Shown piece by piece: positions 20,744-28,137 of a stretch of DNA of 64,000 bases. A model generated the notes under the pieces. That model searched no databases. It had not been told where the DNA came from and was given only the letters and a program-made list of their open reading frames with translations. The translations under genes and the position numbers were made by a program. Position 1 is the stretch's first letter. Each line of letters opens with the position of its first letter. This DNA is from Flavobacterium sp. CYK-55 (GTDB lineage Bacteria > Bacteroidota > Bacteroidia > Flavobacteriales > Flavobacteriaceae), in assembly GCF_018413465.1 (NCBI RefSeq), contig NZ_JAHCDK010000001.1, forward strand, positions 1-64,000. The letters run 5' to 3'.

Positions 20744-21259
20744 TTATCGTTCAGACAACGTTTTAACAATTCCAGCGATTTTTCCACCACCTGATTTAAG
20801 GGCAGAAACAACATTTTTAGCTGGAGATTGTAAGATTCCGATGATTTCACCGATAACTTCTTCTTTAGATTTAAGTGCAACGAGTGCATCTAATTGGTTG
20901 TCACCGATAAAAACCGCTTGGTGAATGTAAGCTCCTTTAAGGATAGGCTTATCAGACTTTTTACGGAATTCTTTGATGATTTTTGCAGGAGCATTACCAT
21001 TTTCTGCAATCAGAATAGAAGTGTTTCCTTTAAGCACTGATGACAAATCGCCATAGTCATTATCAGAAGCCTCCATGGCTTTCTCAAGCAAAGTGTTTTT
21101 AACTACTGCCAATTCGATTCCCGCTTTGAAACAAGCTCTTCTAAGATTAGAAGTAGTCTCTGCGTTCAAACCAGAAATATCTGCAATGTACATTACATTA
21201 GTTTCGGCTAATTGTGCAGTTAAATCTTCAATAACTCTTGATTTTTCTTCTCTAGTCAT
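20744..21259 (-). CDS. rplJ: 50S ribosomal protein L10
   Basis: 171 residues with the L10 N-terminal domain (MTREEKSRVIEDLTAQL, YIADISGLNA) and a C-terminal helix (GGGKIAGIVKTLSE) that binds L7/L12. It lies in rplK-rplA-rplJ-rplL order. The 22-bp gap to rplA is too short for a long E. coli-like L10 leader. No unusual residues seen. Confidence 0.97.
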   Translation of the reverse strand: MTREEKSRVIEDLTAQLAETNVMYIADISGLNAETTSNLRRACFKAGIELAVVKNTLLEKAMEASDNDYGDLSSVLKGNTSILIAENGNAPAKIIKEFRKKSDKPILKGAYIHQAVFIGDNQLDALVALKSKEEVIGEIIGILQSPAKNVVSALKSGGGKIAGIVKTLSER

Positions 21260-21281
21260 AATACAAATGTTTAACTACCAA

Positions 21282-21971
21282 TTATACTGCTTTCGGATCT
21301 AAGGCAATCGCAGGGCTCATAGTGCTTGACAAGTGAATAGACTTGATGTAAGTACCTTTTGCAGCAGTTGGCTTTAGTTTGATTAATGTTTGAATAATTT
21401 CATGAGCATTGTCAGCGATTTTATCAGCTTCGAAAGAAACTCTTCCGATACCCGCGTGAACAATACCTGTTTTGTCAACTTTGAAGTCAATTTTACCTGA
21501 CTTAACTTCTTGAACAGCTTTACCTACTTCCATGGTAACAGTACCTGTTTTAGGGTTTGGCATAAGTCCACGTGGACCTAAAACACGACCCAAAGGACCT
21601 AATTTACCCATAACAGCCGGCATCGTGATGATTACATCAATATCAGTCCAACCGTCTTTAATTTTTTGGAGGTAGTCATCTAAACCTACGTGGTCAGCAC
21701 CAGCAGCTTTAGCTTCAGCTTCTTTATCTGGAGTAACAAGAGCCAAAACTCTTACGTCTTTACCTGTACCGTGTGGCAAGGTAACCACTCCTCTAACCAT
21801 TTGATTCGCTTTTCTTGGATCAACACCCAATTTAACCGCGATATCTACAGACTCGTCAAATTTTGCAGAAGCAACAACTTTCAATAAAGATGAAGCATCT
21901 TTTAATGAATACAATTTGTTTTTCTCAATCTTTGCTGCAGCCTCTTTTTGTTTTTTAGTCAATTTTGCCAT
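21282..21971 (-). CDS. rplA: 50S ribosomal protein L1
   Basis: 229 residues, standard length. The family signature around [20 protein letters not shown] is intact, with the second domain [15 protein letters not shown]1 binds the L1 stalk of 23S rRNA and in many bacteria represses its own operon. Nine bases after rplK, clearly co-transcribed. Confidence 0.97.
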   Translation of the reverse strand: MAKLTKKQKEAAAKIEKNKLYSLKDASSLLKVVASAKFDESVDIAVKLGVDPRKANQMVRGVVTLPHGTGKDVRVLALVTPDKEAEAKAAGADHVGLDDYLQKIKDGWTDIDVIITMPAVMGKLGPLGRVLGPRGLMPNPKTGTVTMEVGKAVQEVKSGKIDFKVDKTGIVHAGIGRVSFEADKIADNAHEIIQTLIKLKPTAAKGTYIKSIHLSSTMSPAIALDPKAV

Positions 21972-21980
21972 GTCTATCCC

Positions 21981-22421
21981 TTATTTTAGAGGAGAATCTC
22001 CAGTTACAGTTATACCCATTGATCTAGCTGTACCAGCAATCATGCTCATAGCAGATTCAATAGTGAACGCATTCAAATCAACCATTTTATCATCTGCAAT
22101 GGTTCTGATTTGATCCCAAGTAACGCTAGCTACTTTTTTACGATTTGGTTCTCCGGATCCTGACTTTAACTTGGCAGCATCTAACAGCTGAACAGCTGCA
22201 GGTGGTGTTTTAACGACAAAATCAAATGATTTGTCTTTGTAAACTGTAATTTGCACAGGGCAAACTTTGCCGGCTTTATCTTGGGTTCTCGCATTAAATT
22301 GCTTACAGAACTCCATGATATTAACCCCAGCAGCTCCCAAAGCAGGTCCAACCGGTGGCGATGGATTCGCAGCACCTCCCTTAACTTGTAGTTTAACTAC
22401 TTTACTAATTTCTTTAGCCAT
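21981..22421 (-). CDS. rplK: 50S ribosomal protein L11
   Basis: 146 residues. The N-terminal [20 protein letters not shown] proline-rich signature and the C-terminal rRNA-binding domain ([10 protein letters not shown]...[14 protein letters not shown]) are complete. Part of the GTPase-associated centre with L10 and L12. It follows nusG by 63 bp. Confidence 0.97.
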   Translation of the reverse strand: MAKEISKVVKLQVKGGAANPSPPVGPALGAAGVNIMEFCKQFNARTQDKAGKVCPVQITVYKDKSFDFVVKTPPAAVQLLDAAKLKSGSGEPNRKKVASVTWDQIRTIADDKMVDLNAFTIESAMSMIAGTARSMGITVTGDSPLK

Positions 22422-22484
22422 TTCTAAAAAATTTTACATCGATCAATTGGAAGCGATTGATGTGAGTTATATGTAACAAAAAAA

Positions 22485-23036
22485 TTATACTTTTTCAACT
22501 TGCATAAAACTGAGTTCAAGCGGAGTTTTTCTACCGAAAATTTTCACCATAACTTCAAGTTTACGCTTTTCTTCATTAATTTTTTCAACAGTTCCATTAA
22601 ACCCGTTGAAAGGACCGTCAATTACTTTAACGGTTTCGCCTACAGTAAATGGAATAGCTTGATTGTCTGTTTTCACAGCCAATTCATCTACTTTTCCAAG
22701 CATGCGGTTTACTTCGGACATTCTGAGTGGCACCGGATCACCTCCTTTGGTTTCACCCAAAAATCCAATCACTCCTGTAATAGATTTAATAATGTGTGGA
22801 ATCTCACCAGCAAGGTTTGCTTCAATCATTACATAACCCGGAAAGTACACTCTGTCTTTAGTGATTTTCTTTCCGTCGCGTACTTGTACTACTTTTTCAG
22901 TAGGCACCAATACTTGCGATATGTAATCAGCCATACCCAAACGGTTGATTTCGGTTTCAATGTAAGCTTTTACCTTGTTTTCTTGGCCACTTACAGCTCT
23001 AACCACATACCATTTTTTCACATTAGTATCTGTCAT
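22485..23036 (-). CDS. nusG: Transcription termination/antitermination protein NusG
   Basis: 183 residues from the ATG at 23036; an in-frame GTG one codon upstream was rejected. The NGN domain (KKWYVVRAVSGQENKVKAYI, VYFPGYVMIEA) and the C-terminal KOW motif (VKVIDGPFNGFNGTVEKI) are present. It couples RNA polymerase to Rho or the ribosome. Ten bases after secE, in the conserved secE-nusG-rplKAJL order. Confidence 0.97.
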   Translation of the reverse strand: MTDTNVKKWYVVRAVSGQENKVKAYIETEINRLGMADYISQVLVPTEKVVQVRDGKKITKDRVYFPGYVMIEANLAGEIPHIIKSITGVIGFLGETKGGDPVPLRMSEVNRMLGKVDELAVKTDNQAIPFTVGETVKVIDGPFNGFNGTVEKINEEKRKLEVMVKIFGRKTPLELSFMQVEKV

Positions 23037-23046
23037 CACAAAAGAA

Positions 23047-23241
23047 TTAAGCTTTTATCCAATTAAAAATTGCGGCAATAAACTTAGCGCAAACTTCATC
23101 AACACCCCAAGTAGCCAAAGCAAACAAAACAGAAAATACAGCAACCACAATGGTCAAACGCTGCACCTCTTCCCAAGCTGGCCAAGTGGTGTTTGATTTT
23201 AATTCTTCAAACGCTTCTGATATATAATTAACGATTTTCAT
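23047..23241 (-). CDS. secE: Preprotein translocase subunit SecE
   Basis: 64 residues with the amphipathic helix ISEAFEELKSNTTWPAWEEV followed by one transmembrane segment (LTIVVAVFSVLFALATWGVD). This is the short single-span form of SecE common outside Enterobacteria. It clamps SecY in the SecYEG channel. It lies 16 bp downstream of tRNA-Trp. Confidence 0.95.
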   Translation of the reverse strand: MKIVNYISEAFEELKSNTTWPAWEEVQRLTIVVAVFSVLFALATWGVDEVCAKFIAAIFNWIKA

Positions 23242-23257
23242 TATATCATGTTTTTTG

Positions 23258-23328
23258 CACGGGCGGGAGGATTCGAACCACCATCAACGGTTTTGGAGAC
23301 CGCTATTCTACCCTTGAACTACGCCCGT
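23258..23328 (-). tRNA. tRNA-Trp (CCA anticodon)
   Basis: 71 nt, 7-bp acceptor stem ACGGGCG with CGCCCGT, anticodon loop CTCCAAA giving CCA, TPsiC loop GTTCGAATC. The discriminator is G; the 3' CCA is not encoded. It lies between tuf and secE, a typical Bacteroidetes arrangement. Confidence 0.97.
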
Positions 23329-23330
23329 AG

Positions 23331-23369
23331 TAAAAGCCAGCAAGCAACCTAAACGGAAACCTGCTGGCT
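23331..23369 (-). terminator. Weak terminator or processing hairpin after tuf
   Basis: A perfect 8-bp stem (23335-23342 with 23362-23369) with a 19-nt loop and only four U residues. It may reduce read-through from tuf into tRNA-Trp and secE, or mark the tRNA 5' end for processing. Confidence 0.5.
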
Positions 23370-23389
23370 CTATATTTGGTTAATTATTC

Positions 23390-24577
23390 TTAGTCAAGAA
23401 TTTCAGTTACCTGACCAGCTCCTACTGTTCTACCACCTTCACGGATAGCGAAACGCAAACCAACGTTAAGAGCGATTGGGCTCAACAACTCAACAGTGAT
23501 AGTCAAGTTATCTCCTGGCATAACCATCTCTACACCTGCAGGCAATGAAATGATACCAGTTACGTCAGTTGTACGAACGTAGAATTGTGGACGGTAATTA
23601 TTGTGGAATGGAGTGTGACGTCCACCTTCTTCTTTTTTCAAGATATAAACCTCAGCTTTGAATTTAGCGTGTGGTTTAACTGAACCTGGTTTACAGATAA
23701 CCATACCACGACGGATATCAGCTTTGTCAATACCTCTCAACAACAAACCAACGTTGTCACCAGCTTCACCACGGTCAAGGATTTTACGGAACATCTCAAC
23801 TCCAGTAATAGTAGAAGTCAATTTGTCAGCACCCATACCAATGATTTCAACAGGATCACCTGTGTTAGCAACACCAGTTTCGATACGACCCGTAGCTACA
23901 GTACCACGACCAGTAATGGTAAATACGTCTTCAACAGGCATCAAGAATGGCTTAGCGTTGTCACGAACTGGTTCTTCAATCCAAGCATCGACAGCTTCCA
24001 TCAATTCGATGATTTTAGGAACCCAGTTTGGATCGTTGTTCAATCCACCCAAAGCAGAACCTTGAACAACAGGACCATTGTCACCATCATACTCATAGAA
24101 TGACAACAAATCACGGATTTCCATTTCAACAAGTTCTAACAACTCAGCATCGTCAACCATATCCACTTTGTTCATGAATACAACGATTCTAGGAATACCT
24201 ACCTGACGACCCAAAAGGATGTGCTCGCGAGTTTGCGGCATTGGACCATCTGTAGCAGCAACTACCAAGATAGCACCGTCCATTTGAGCAGCACCAGTAA
24301 CCATGTTTTTTACGTAATCCGCGTGACCTGGACAGTCAACGTGCGCGTAGTGACGGTTAGCAGTTTCATATTCAACGTGTGAAGTATTAATAGTAATACC
24401 TCTTTCTTTTTCTTCTGGAGCATTATCTATCTGATCGAAAGATTTAGCTTGACAATAACCGGCATCAGACAATACTTTAGTGATTGCAGCAGTTAATGTA
24501 GTTTTACCGTGGTCAACGTGACCAATCGTACCAATGTTAAGGTGTGGCTTGGTACGACTAAAATTTTCTTTTGCCAT
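23390..24577 (-). CDS. tuf: Elongation factor Tu
   Basis: 395 residues. All GTPase motifs are present: GHVDHGKT (G1), RGITI (G2), DCPGH (G3), NKVD (G4) and GSALGG (G5). Domain 2 and the C-terminal [16 protein letters not shown] are complete. Delivers aminoacyl-tRNA to the ribosome. It is preceded by tRNA-Thr(GGT) 59 bp upstream and followed by tRNA-Trp, so tRNAs and tuf may be processed from one transcript. Confidence 0.98.
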   Translation of the reverse strand: MAKENFSRTKPHLNIGTIGHVDHGKTTLTAAITKVLSDAGYCQAKSFDQIDNAPEEKERGITINTSHVEYETANRHYAHVDCPGHADYVKNMVTGAAQMDGAILVVAATDGPMPQTREHILLGRQVGIPRIVVFMNKVDMVDDAELLELVEMEIRDLLSFYEYDGDNGPVVQGSALGGLNNDPNWVPKIIELMEAVDAWIEEPVRDNAKPFLMPVEDVFTITGRGTVATGRIETGVANTGDPVEIIGMGADKLTSTITGVEMFRKILDRGEAGDNVGLLLRGIDKADIRRGMVICKPGSVKPHAKFKAEVYILKKEEGGRHTPFHNNYRPQFYVRTTDVTGIISLPAGVEMVMPGDNLTITVELLSPIALNVGLRFAIREGGRTVGAGQVTEILD

Positions 24578-24636
24578 TTTAATTAATTTTTAATCTTAGT
24601 TTATATATAGTGTTCAAAATTCACAAAACGAATTCG

Positions 24637-24708
24637 AGCCAATGACGGGATTTGAACCCGTGACCTCTTCCTTACCAAGGAAGCACTCTACCCCTGAGCT
24701 ACACCGGC
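24637..24708 (-). tRNA. tRNA-Thr (GGT anticodon)
   Basis: 72 nt; acceptor GCCGGTG pairs with CATTGGC using G-U pairs; anticodon loop TTGGTAA gives GGT; TPsiC loop GTTCAAATC. CCA is not encoded. Confidence 0.96.
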
Positions 24709-24826
24709 TTGTGTTTTAAATCCTGACATTCAAGATTTACTTTTTAACTTTTAAAACTTCGCTTGCGCTTAGTTTTTGAAGTTAATCTTTGACGATTCGA
24801 ATATGTTTCTATTCAAATCATCCACA

Positions 24827-24913
24827 GGATTACCTCGCTATCGCTCGGTGATCCGTAAGGGTGAACCCTTACTATTTTTTTACTTTTCAAACCTTTACAA
24901 AAGTGAACTTTTG
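24827..24913. repeat. Three consecutive inverted repeats in the tRNA spacer
   Basis: 24827-24854 is an imperfect inverted repeat; 24855-24872 is a perfect palindrome-like hairpin GTAAGGGT-GA-ACCCTTAC; 24898-24913 is CAAAAGT-GA-ACTTTTG. The last two share the core GTGAAC. They fill part of the 229-bp gap that splits the tRNA cluster and are not explained by tRNA or coding sequence. Confidence 0.6.
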
Positions 24914-24937
24914 ATAAGTTTTCGAGCAAAAAAATTG

Positions 24938-25018
24938 TGGGAAGAGCAGGATTCGAACCTGCGAAGGTTTCCCAACGGATTTACAGTCCGTCCTCGTTGG
25001 CCGCTTGAGTATCTTCCC
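24938..25018 (-). tRNA. tRNA-Tyr (GTA anticodon)
   Basis: 81 nt with a long variable arm; acceptor GGGAAGA with TCTTCCC; anticodon loop CTGTAAA gives GTA; discriminator A; CCA not encoded. Confidence 0.96.
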
Positions 25019-25041
25019 TAACCTTTTCTATTTAAAAGCCG

Positions 25042-25115
25042 AGCCGATGGAGGGACTCGAACCCACGACCTGCTGATTACAAATCAGCTGCTCTAGCCAG
25101 CTGAGCTACACCGGC
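25042..25115 (-). tRNA. tRNA-Thr (TGT anticodon)
   Basis: 74 nt; acceptor GCCGGTG with CATCGGC; anticodon stem GCTGA/TCAGC around TTTGTAA gives TGT; TPsiC loop GTTCGAGTC. First gene of the tRNA-tuf run, 23 bp before tRNA-Tyr. Confidence 0.96.
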
Positions 25116-25123
25116 ATTTAGAA

Positions 25124-25151
25124 TAAAAAAAGTCCGCTATTTCTAACGGAC
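25124..25151 (-). terminator. Terminator of hpf overlapping the tRNA promoter
   Basis: Stem GTCCG/CGGAC with a 10-nt loop followed by a U-run on the minus strand, 57 bp after the hpf stop. The promoter next to it (25154-25183) would start RNA inside this hairpin. Confidence 0.75.
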
Positions 25152-25153
25152 TG

Positions 25154-25183
25154 CAAATGTATAGGATTTTGTTTTTTAAACAA
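25154..25183 (-). promoter_or_regulatory. Promoter of the tRNA-tuf transcription unit
   Basis: TTG, exactly 19 bases, then TACATTTG: a perfect match to the Bacteroidetes -33/-7 consensus (TTG and TAnnTTTG). The predicted start is near 25148-25150, about 35 bp upstream of tRNA-Thr(TGT). Confidence 0.75.
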
Positions 25184-25207
25184 AACATTTTCTATAAAAA
25201 TTTTTCA

Positions 25208-25510
25208 CTAAATATTGGCTCTGATTTTTTCTTTTCTTTTAACCAATAAACGCTCTAAAGATTCGGCTGATAACTCGACTGCTTCTTCAAAAGTCTTGCA
25301 CTGTTTTTTAACAATTAAATCATCTCCAGGAACATGAACTTTAATTTCAACAATTTTATTTTCCTTATCGCTTGTATTCTCAACCTTTAAAAAAGCATCC
25401 GCTGCCACCACTCGGTCATAATATTTTTCGAGTTTATCTAAACGCTCTTGAATGAAATGAGTGAGTTTTTTGTCAATCGTAAAGTTAACAGCATGAACAT
25501 TTACCTTCAT
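25208..25510 (-). CDS. hpf: Ribosome hibernation-promoting factor, HPF/RaiA family
   Basis: 100 residues, the short HPF/YfiA form. Visible features are the N-terminal beta strand VNVHAVNFTIDKKL, the helix HFIQERLDKLEKYYDR and the C-terminal helix TFEEAVELSAESLERLLVKR. It binds the decoding region of the 30S subunit in stationary phase. It follows xerC by 33 bp and ends at a clear terminator. Confidence 0.92.
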   Translation of the reverse strand: MKVNVHAVNFTIDKKLTHFIQERLDKLEKYYDRVVAADAFLKVENTSDKENKIVEIKVHVPGDDLIVKKQCKTFEEAVELSAESLERLLVKRKEKIRANI

Positions 25511-25543
25511 AATAAAAAATTTTAGGGTTAAACTTGCAAAGAA

Positions 25544-26440
25544 CTACTCCCGATTGCGCGGATGAGCATTTCCGTAAACTTTTTTAAGCTCAGCCAAACT
25601 ACTGTGTGTATATACTTGAGTTGAAGCCAAACTCGAATGCCCGAGTAATTCTTTTACCGAATTAATATCCGCCCCGTGATTGAGCATATGAGTCGCAAAG
25701 GTATGCCTTAGAATATGCGGACTCTTTTTTGCTTTCTCCGAGACATTACTAAAGTAGTGATTTATTAGTCTGTACACAAACGAATCATTCAATTTAACGC
25801 CTTTTTTTGACAAGAAAAAAAAGCCAGAATCTTTAACAACTTCTATATTAGAACGTTCCGATAAATACTTTTTTAGCTCAACAATAATCACCGGCAAAAT
25901 CGGAATAATGCGCTCTTTGTTGCGTTTGCCCAATACCTTAATAGTACTTCCCACAACATCAACACCCGACATCTGCAAATTGATGAGTTCACTGCGCCTA
26001 ATTCCGGTGGTGTAAAACAAATCAATAATGAGTTTATCGCGAACACCATCAAAACCTTCCGGATATTGAATATTATTGAGTACCAAATCAACTTCTTTTT
26101 CTGAAAACGGAATCTGCAATTTCTTCGGAGATTTAAGCGCCTGATGTTTTAAAAGCGGACTGGCCTGAATCTGCCCAATCTTGAGCAAGAACTTATAATA
26201 ACTTTTGAGCGATGCCACGCGACGATTTACCGAAACGTTTGACATACCCGATTCAACCATCTGAACAATCCAACTTCTTATTTGCGGATAATGCACATCC
26301 ACCAAAGTGTTTTGATCAAATTCCTGCTTCAAAAAAGCTTCAAAAACAGCTATATCAACACAATATCCGTTGACCGTATGCACCGAATATTTTTTTTCGA
26401 GCAACAAATAATCTTGAAAAGCTTGTTTGAAATTGTCCAT
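25544..26440 (-). CDS. xerC: Tyrosine recombinase XerC-like
   Basis: 298 residues. N-terminal SAM-like core-binding domain (about 1-90) and catalytic domain with the R-K-H-R-H-Y set: TTGIRRSEL, GKRNKERIIPI, HILRHTFATH, LLGHSSLASTQVYTH. Length and composition are typical of chromosomal XerC/XerD that resolve chromosome dimers, not of an integrase of a mobile element: no att sites or cargo genes flank it. Its ATG directly follows the U-tract of the rpsU terminator, so it probably relies on a promoter located inside that hairpin. Confidence 0.93.
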   Translation of the reverse strand: MDNFKQAFQDYLLLEKKYSVHTVNGYCVDIAVFEAFLKQEFDQNTLVDVHYPQIRSWIVQMVESGMSNVSVNRRVASLKSYYKFLLKIGQIQASPLLKHQALKSPKKLQIPFSEKEVDLVLNNIQYPEGFDGVRDKLIIDLFYTTGIRRSELINLQMSGVDVVGSTIKVLGKRNKERIIPILPVIIVELKKYLSERSNIEVVKDSGFFFLSKKGVKLNDSFVYRLINHYFSNVSEKAKKSPHILRHTFATHMLNHGADINSVKELLGHSSLASTQVYTHSSLAELKKVYGNAHPRNRE

Positions 26441-26488
26441 AAAAAAAACCGTTAGCCCAAAGGTATTAAACTTTGTAAACTAACGGTT
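26441..26488 (-). terminator. Terminator of rpsU with promoter element in its loop
   Basis: Perfect 9-bp stem AACCGTTAG/CTAACGGTT with a 24-nt loop, followed by eight U residues that end exactly at the xerC ATG. The loop itself contains a smaller CAAAG/CTTTG stem and a TACCTTTG box. Confidence 0.8.
26458..26465 (-). promoter_or_regulatory. Candidate -7 box for xerC inside the terminator loop
   Basis: TACCTTTG matches TAnnTTTG exactly. No TTG is seen 17-23 bases upstream, so only the -7 element is supported. A start at about 26451-26454 would give an 11-14-nt leader. Confidence 0.45.
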
Positions 26489-26509
26489 CTATGACTTAAA
26501 AAGTTACTA

Positions 26510-26704
26510 TTAACTTTCGATACTGTCTTTCAATTTTTGAATGTAAGCCGCTTTTTGAATTTTCATTCTGTGCGTTACTGAAGGTTTAATGAAAGCCTGA
26601 CGCGCACGCAACTGACGAACAGTTCCGGTTTTATCAAATTTTCTTTTGTAGCGCTTTAAAGCTCTATCAATGTTTTCTCCGTCTTTAATGGGTATAATTA
26701 ACAT
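26510..26704 (-). CDS. rpsU: 30S ribosomal protein S21
   Basis: 64 residues with the basic S21 signature (IPIKDGENIDRALKRYKRKF, then RQLRARQAFIKPS). In Bacteroidetes bS21 helps sequester the 3' end of 16S rRNA. The start is fixed by a perfect AGGAGGTG at 8-base spacing, unlike the other genes in this window whose starts I inspected. It has its own candidate promoter and a strong terminator. Confidence 0.96.
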   Translation of the reverse strand: MLIIPIKDGENIDRALKRYKRKFDKTGTVRQLRARQAFIKPSVTHRMKIQKAAYIQKLKDSIES

Positions 26705-26712
26705 AATGCAGA

Positions 26713-26720
26713 CACCTCCT
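26713..26720 (-). promoter_or_regulatory. Perfect Shine-Dalgarno sequence of rpsU
   Basis: AGGAGGTG, eight bases complementary to the canonical 16S rRNA tail, 8 bases before the ATG. Such sequences are rare in Flavobacteria; published work on Flavobacterium ribosomes links the rpsU Shine-Dalgarno to autoregulation by bS21. Confidence 0.9.
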
Positions 26721-26733
26721 CTCGTTAAGGCCG

Positions 26734-26741
26734 CAAATGTA
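26734..26741 (-). promoter_or_regulatory. -7 box of rpsU
   Basis: TACATTTG matches TAnnTTTG exactly; the upstream side is very AT-rich but has no TTG at the right spacing. The predicted leader is about 25 nt and contains the Shine-Dalgarno sequence. Confidence 0.6.
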
Positions 26742-26814
26742 CAATTAATTTTAAATTATGATTATAAATTTTAAATTATTTTTTTGGGGCGCGCCGGCGA
26801 TTCAAAATTCATCA

Positions 26815-26886
26815 CAAAAAAACAGCCGTTTCGCCGTCAGGCTGTACGCGGTGCGCGGCACCTAGCTTCCATCCCTCGCGCAAAAA
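26815..26886 (-). repeat. GC-rich intergenic element, copy A
   Basis: On the minus strand it begins GCGCGAGGGATGGAAGC, contains GTGCCGCGCAC (self-complementary) and ends in the hairpin ACAGCC-N12-GGCTGT followed by seven U. The opening matches copies B (31310) and C (56394). Its base composition contrasts sharply with the AT-rich flanks. Confidence 0.6.
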
Positions 26887-26892
26887 CTTGCT

Positions 26893-26930
26893 CAAAAAAA
26901 AGAGCCAACAAACTAAAATCTGTTGGCTCT
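26893..26930 (-). terminator. Terminator of the acyl-CoA dehydrogenase gene
   Basis: Perfect 10-bp stem AGAGCCAACA/TGTTGGCTCT with a 10-nt loop and an eight-U tract, 22 bp after the stop codon. Confidence 0.9.
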
Positions 26931-26952
26931 GAATATTTTTTTCTACAAATCT

Positions 26953-28122
26953 CTACTTCACCGCAGGCTTATAACTCTGCTGATCAATAATAATCTTAGA
27001 CAAAATCTCGCGCAAAATTTCTGAAGTTCCGCCTCCGATTGGCCCCAAACGGCTATCTCTTAACAAACGCGCCAATGGATATTCTTCCATATAACCGTAT
27101 CCGCCGAGCATTTGCAAACAAGCATAAATGGCTTCATCGGCCACTTTGGTTGATTTGAGTTTGGCCATCGTAGCTTCTTTTACAACATATTCACCTTGGT
27201 TGAGTCGAGCCGTGGCTGCATAATTAAATATTTTGCAATGCTCTATTTCAGTGGCATGGTCAACCATGGTGTGGCGCAAAGCCTGAAACTTATTAATTGT
27301 GGTACCAAAAGCTTGTCGTTGTGCCATATATTCAATGGTATATTCAAGCGCATATTCAGCGCGGGCATGTGCATTGATCGCCATGATCAAACGCTCTAAA
27401 GCAAAATGCTGCATGATATACGGAAAACCTTTTCCTTCTTCGCCCATCAAATTTTCTGCAGGAATTTGCACATTGTCAAAAGCAATCTCAGCCGTATCTG
27501 AGGCGCGCCAACCTAATTTATCCAACTTGGTGGCCGAAATTCCGGGTGTACTGGTATCAACCAAAAAAATACTGATGCCTTTATTGCCCAACTCAGGTTG
27601 TGTCTTAGCCGCTACCACATAGTAATCAGCATATACACCGTTGGTAATAAATGTTTTTGATCCGTTGAGGATATATTGATTGCCTTGCTTTACAGCATTA
27701 GTACGCATTCCGGCTACATCGCTTCCCCCAAAAGGTTCAGAAATACACAAAGCGCCAATTTTTTCGCCGGCGATACTCGCAGCCAAATATTCTTGCTTGA
27801 TGCGCTCATCGCCTTCAGCATTGAGATGGGTCATCGCTAAATAAGCATGCGCCCACATGGCCGCAGCAAAACCGGATGATTTAATTTTTTGAAGTTCTTC
27901 TAAAAAAACAACGGTATAAAACAAATCTAAATTCATTCCGCCGTAAGCCTCCGGGTAATTGATTCCGAAAAAGCCCATTTCACCAAATTTCTTCCAGATA
28001 AACCGTTCAATAGTTCCGGTTTTTTCCCATTTTTCAATATGAGGAACAACCTCTGAATGCAAAAAATCGCGAAAACTTTTTCTGAATAATTCGTGCTCTT
28101 CTGTGAAGTAAGATGAATTCAT
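26953..28122 (-). CDS. Acyl-CoA dehydrogenase
   Basis: 389 residues, full length for the FAD-dependent family. FAD/substrate motifs LCISEPFGGSDVAGM and the C-terminal MLGGYGYMEEYPLARLLRDS are present. The usual YEGT glutamate of medium/short-chain enzymes is replaced by GGGTSE; instead a Glu in HFALERLIMA corresponds to the catalytic base used by isovaleryl-CoA and long-chain types. Substrate cannot be fixed from sequence. It starts 15 bp after the HhH protein gene, probably in the same transcript. Mention of valine/leucine catabolism would be inference; the branched-chain E1/E2 genes lie 32 kb away. Confidence 0.9.
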   Translation of the reverse strand: MNSSYFTEEHELFRKSFRDFLHSEVVPHIEKWEKTGTIERFIWKKFGEMGFFGINYPEAYGGMNLDLFYTVVFLEELQKIKSSGFAAAMWAHAYLAMTHLNAEGDERIKQEYLAASIAGEKIGALCISEPFGGSDVAGMRTNAVKQGNQYILNGSKTFITNGVYADYYVVAAKTQPELGNKGISIFLVDTSTPGISATKLDKLGWRASDTAEIAFDNVQIPAENLMGEEGKGFPYIMQHFALERLIMAINAHARAEYALEYTIEYMAQRQAFGTTINKFQALRHTMVDHATEIEHCKIFNYAATARLNQGEYVVKEATMAKLKSTKVADEAIYACLQMLGGYGYMEEYPLARLLRDSRLGPIGGGTSEILREILSKIIIDQQSYKPAVK

Positions 28123-28137
28123 AAATGTCTATTTTTT

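Noticed and set aside
20744..21281. L10 leader autoregulatory RNA before rplJ
   Set aside because: Only 22 bp separate rplA and rplJ, too short for the known leader fold.
22500..23066. 188-codon frame antisense to nusG
   Set aside because: It mirrors the conserved nusG coding sequence; aromatic-rich composition is typical of an antisense shadow.
24855..24884. Plus-strand terminator (hairpin followed by T-run)
   Set aside because: No plus-strand gene precedes it; treated as part of the palindrome group.
25544..26440. Tyrosine recombinase as sign of an integrated element
   Set aside because: XerC-like length and motifs, housekeeping neighbours, no flanking direct repeats and no cargo, despite nearby tRNA genes.
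26784..26990. Plus-strand 68-codon frame
   Set aside because: It runs through copy A of the intergenic element and a terminator hairpin and has no recognisable protein character.
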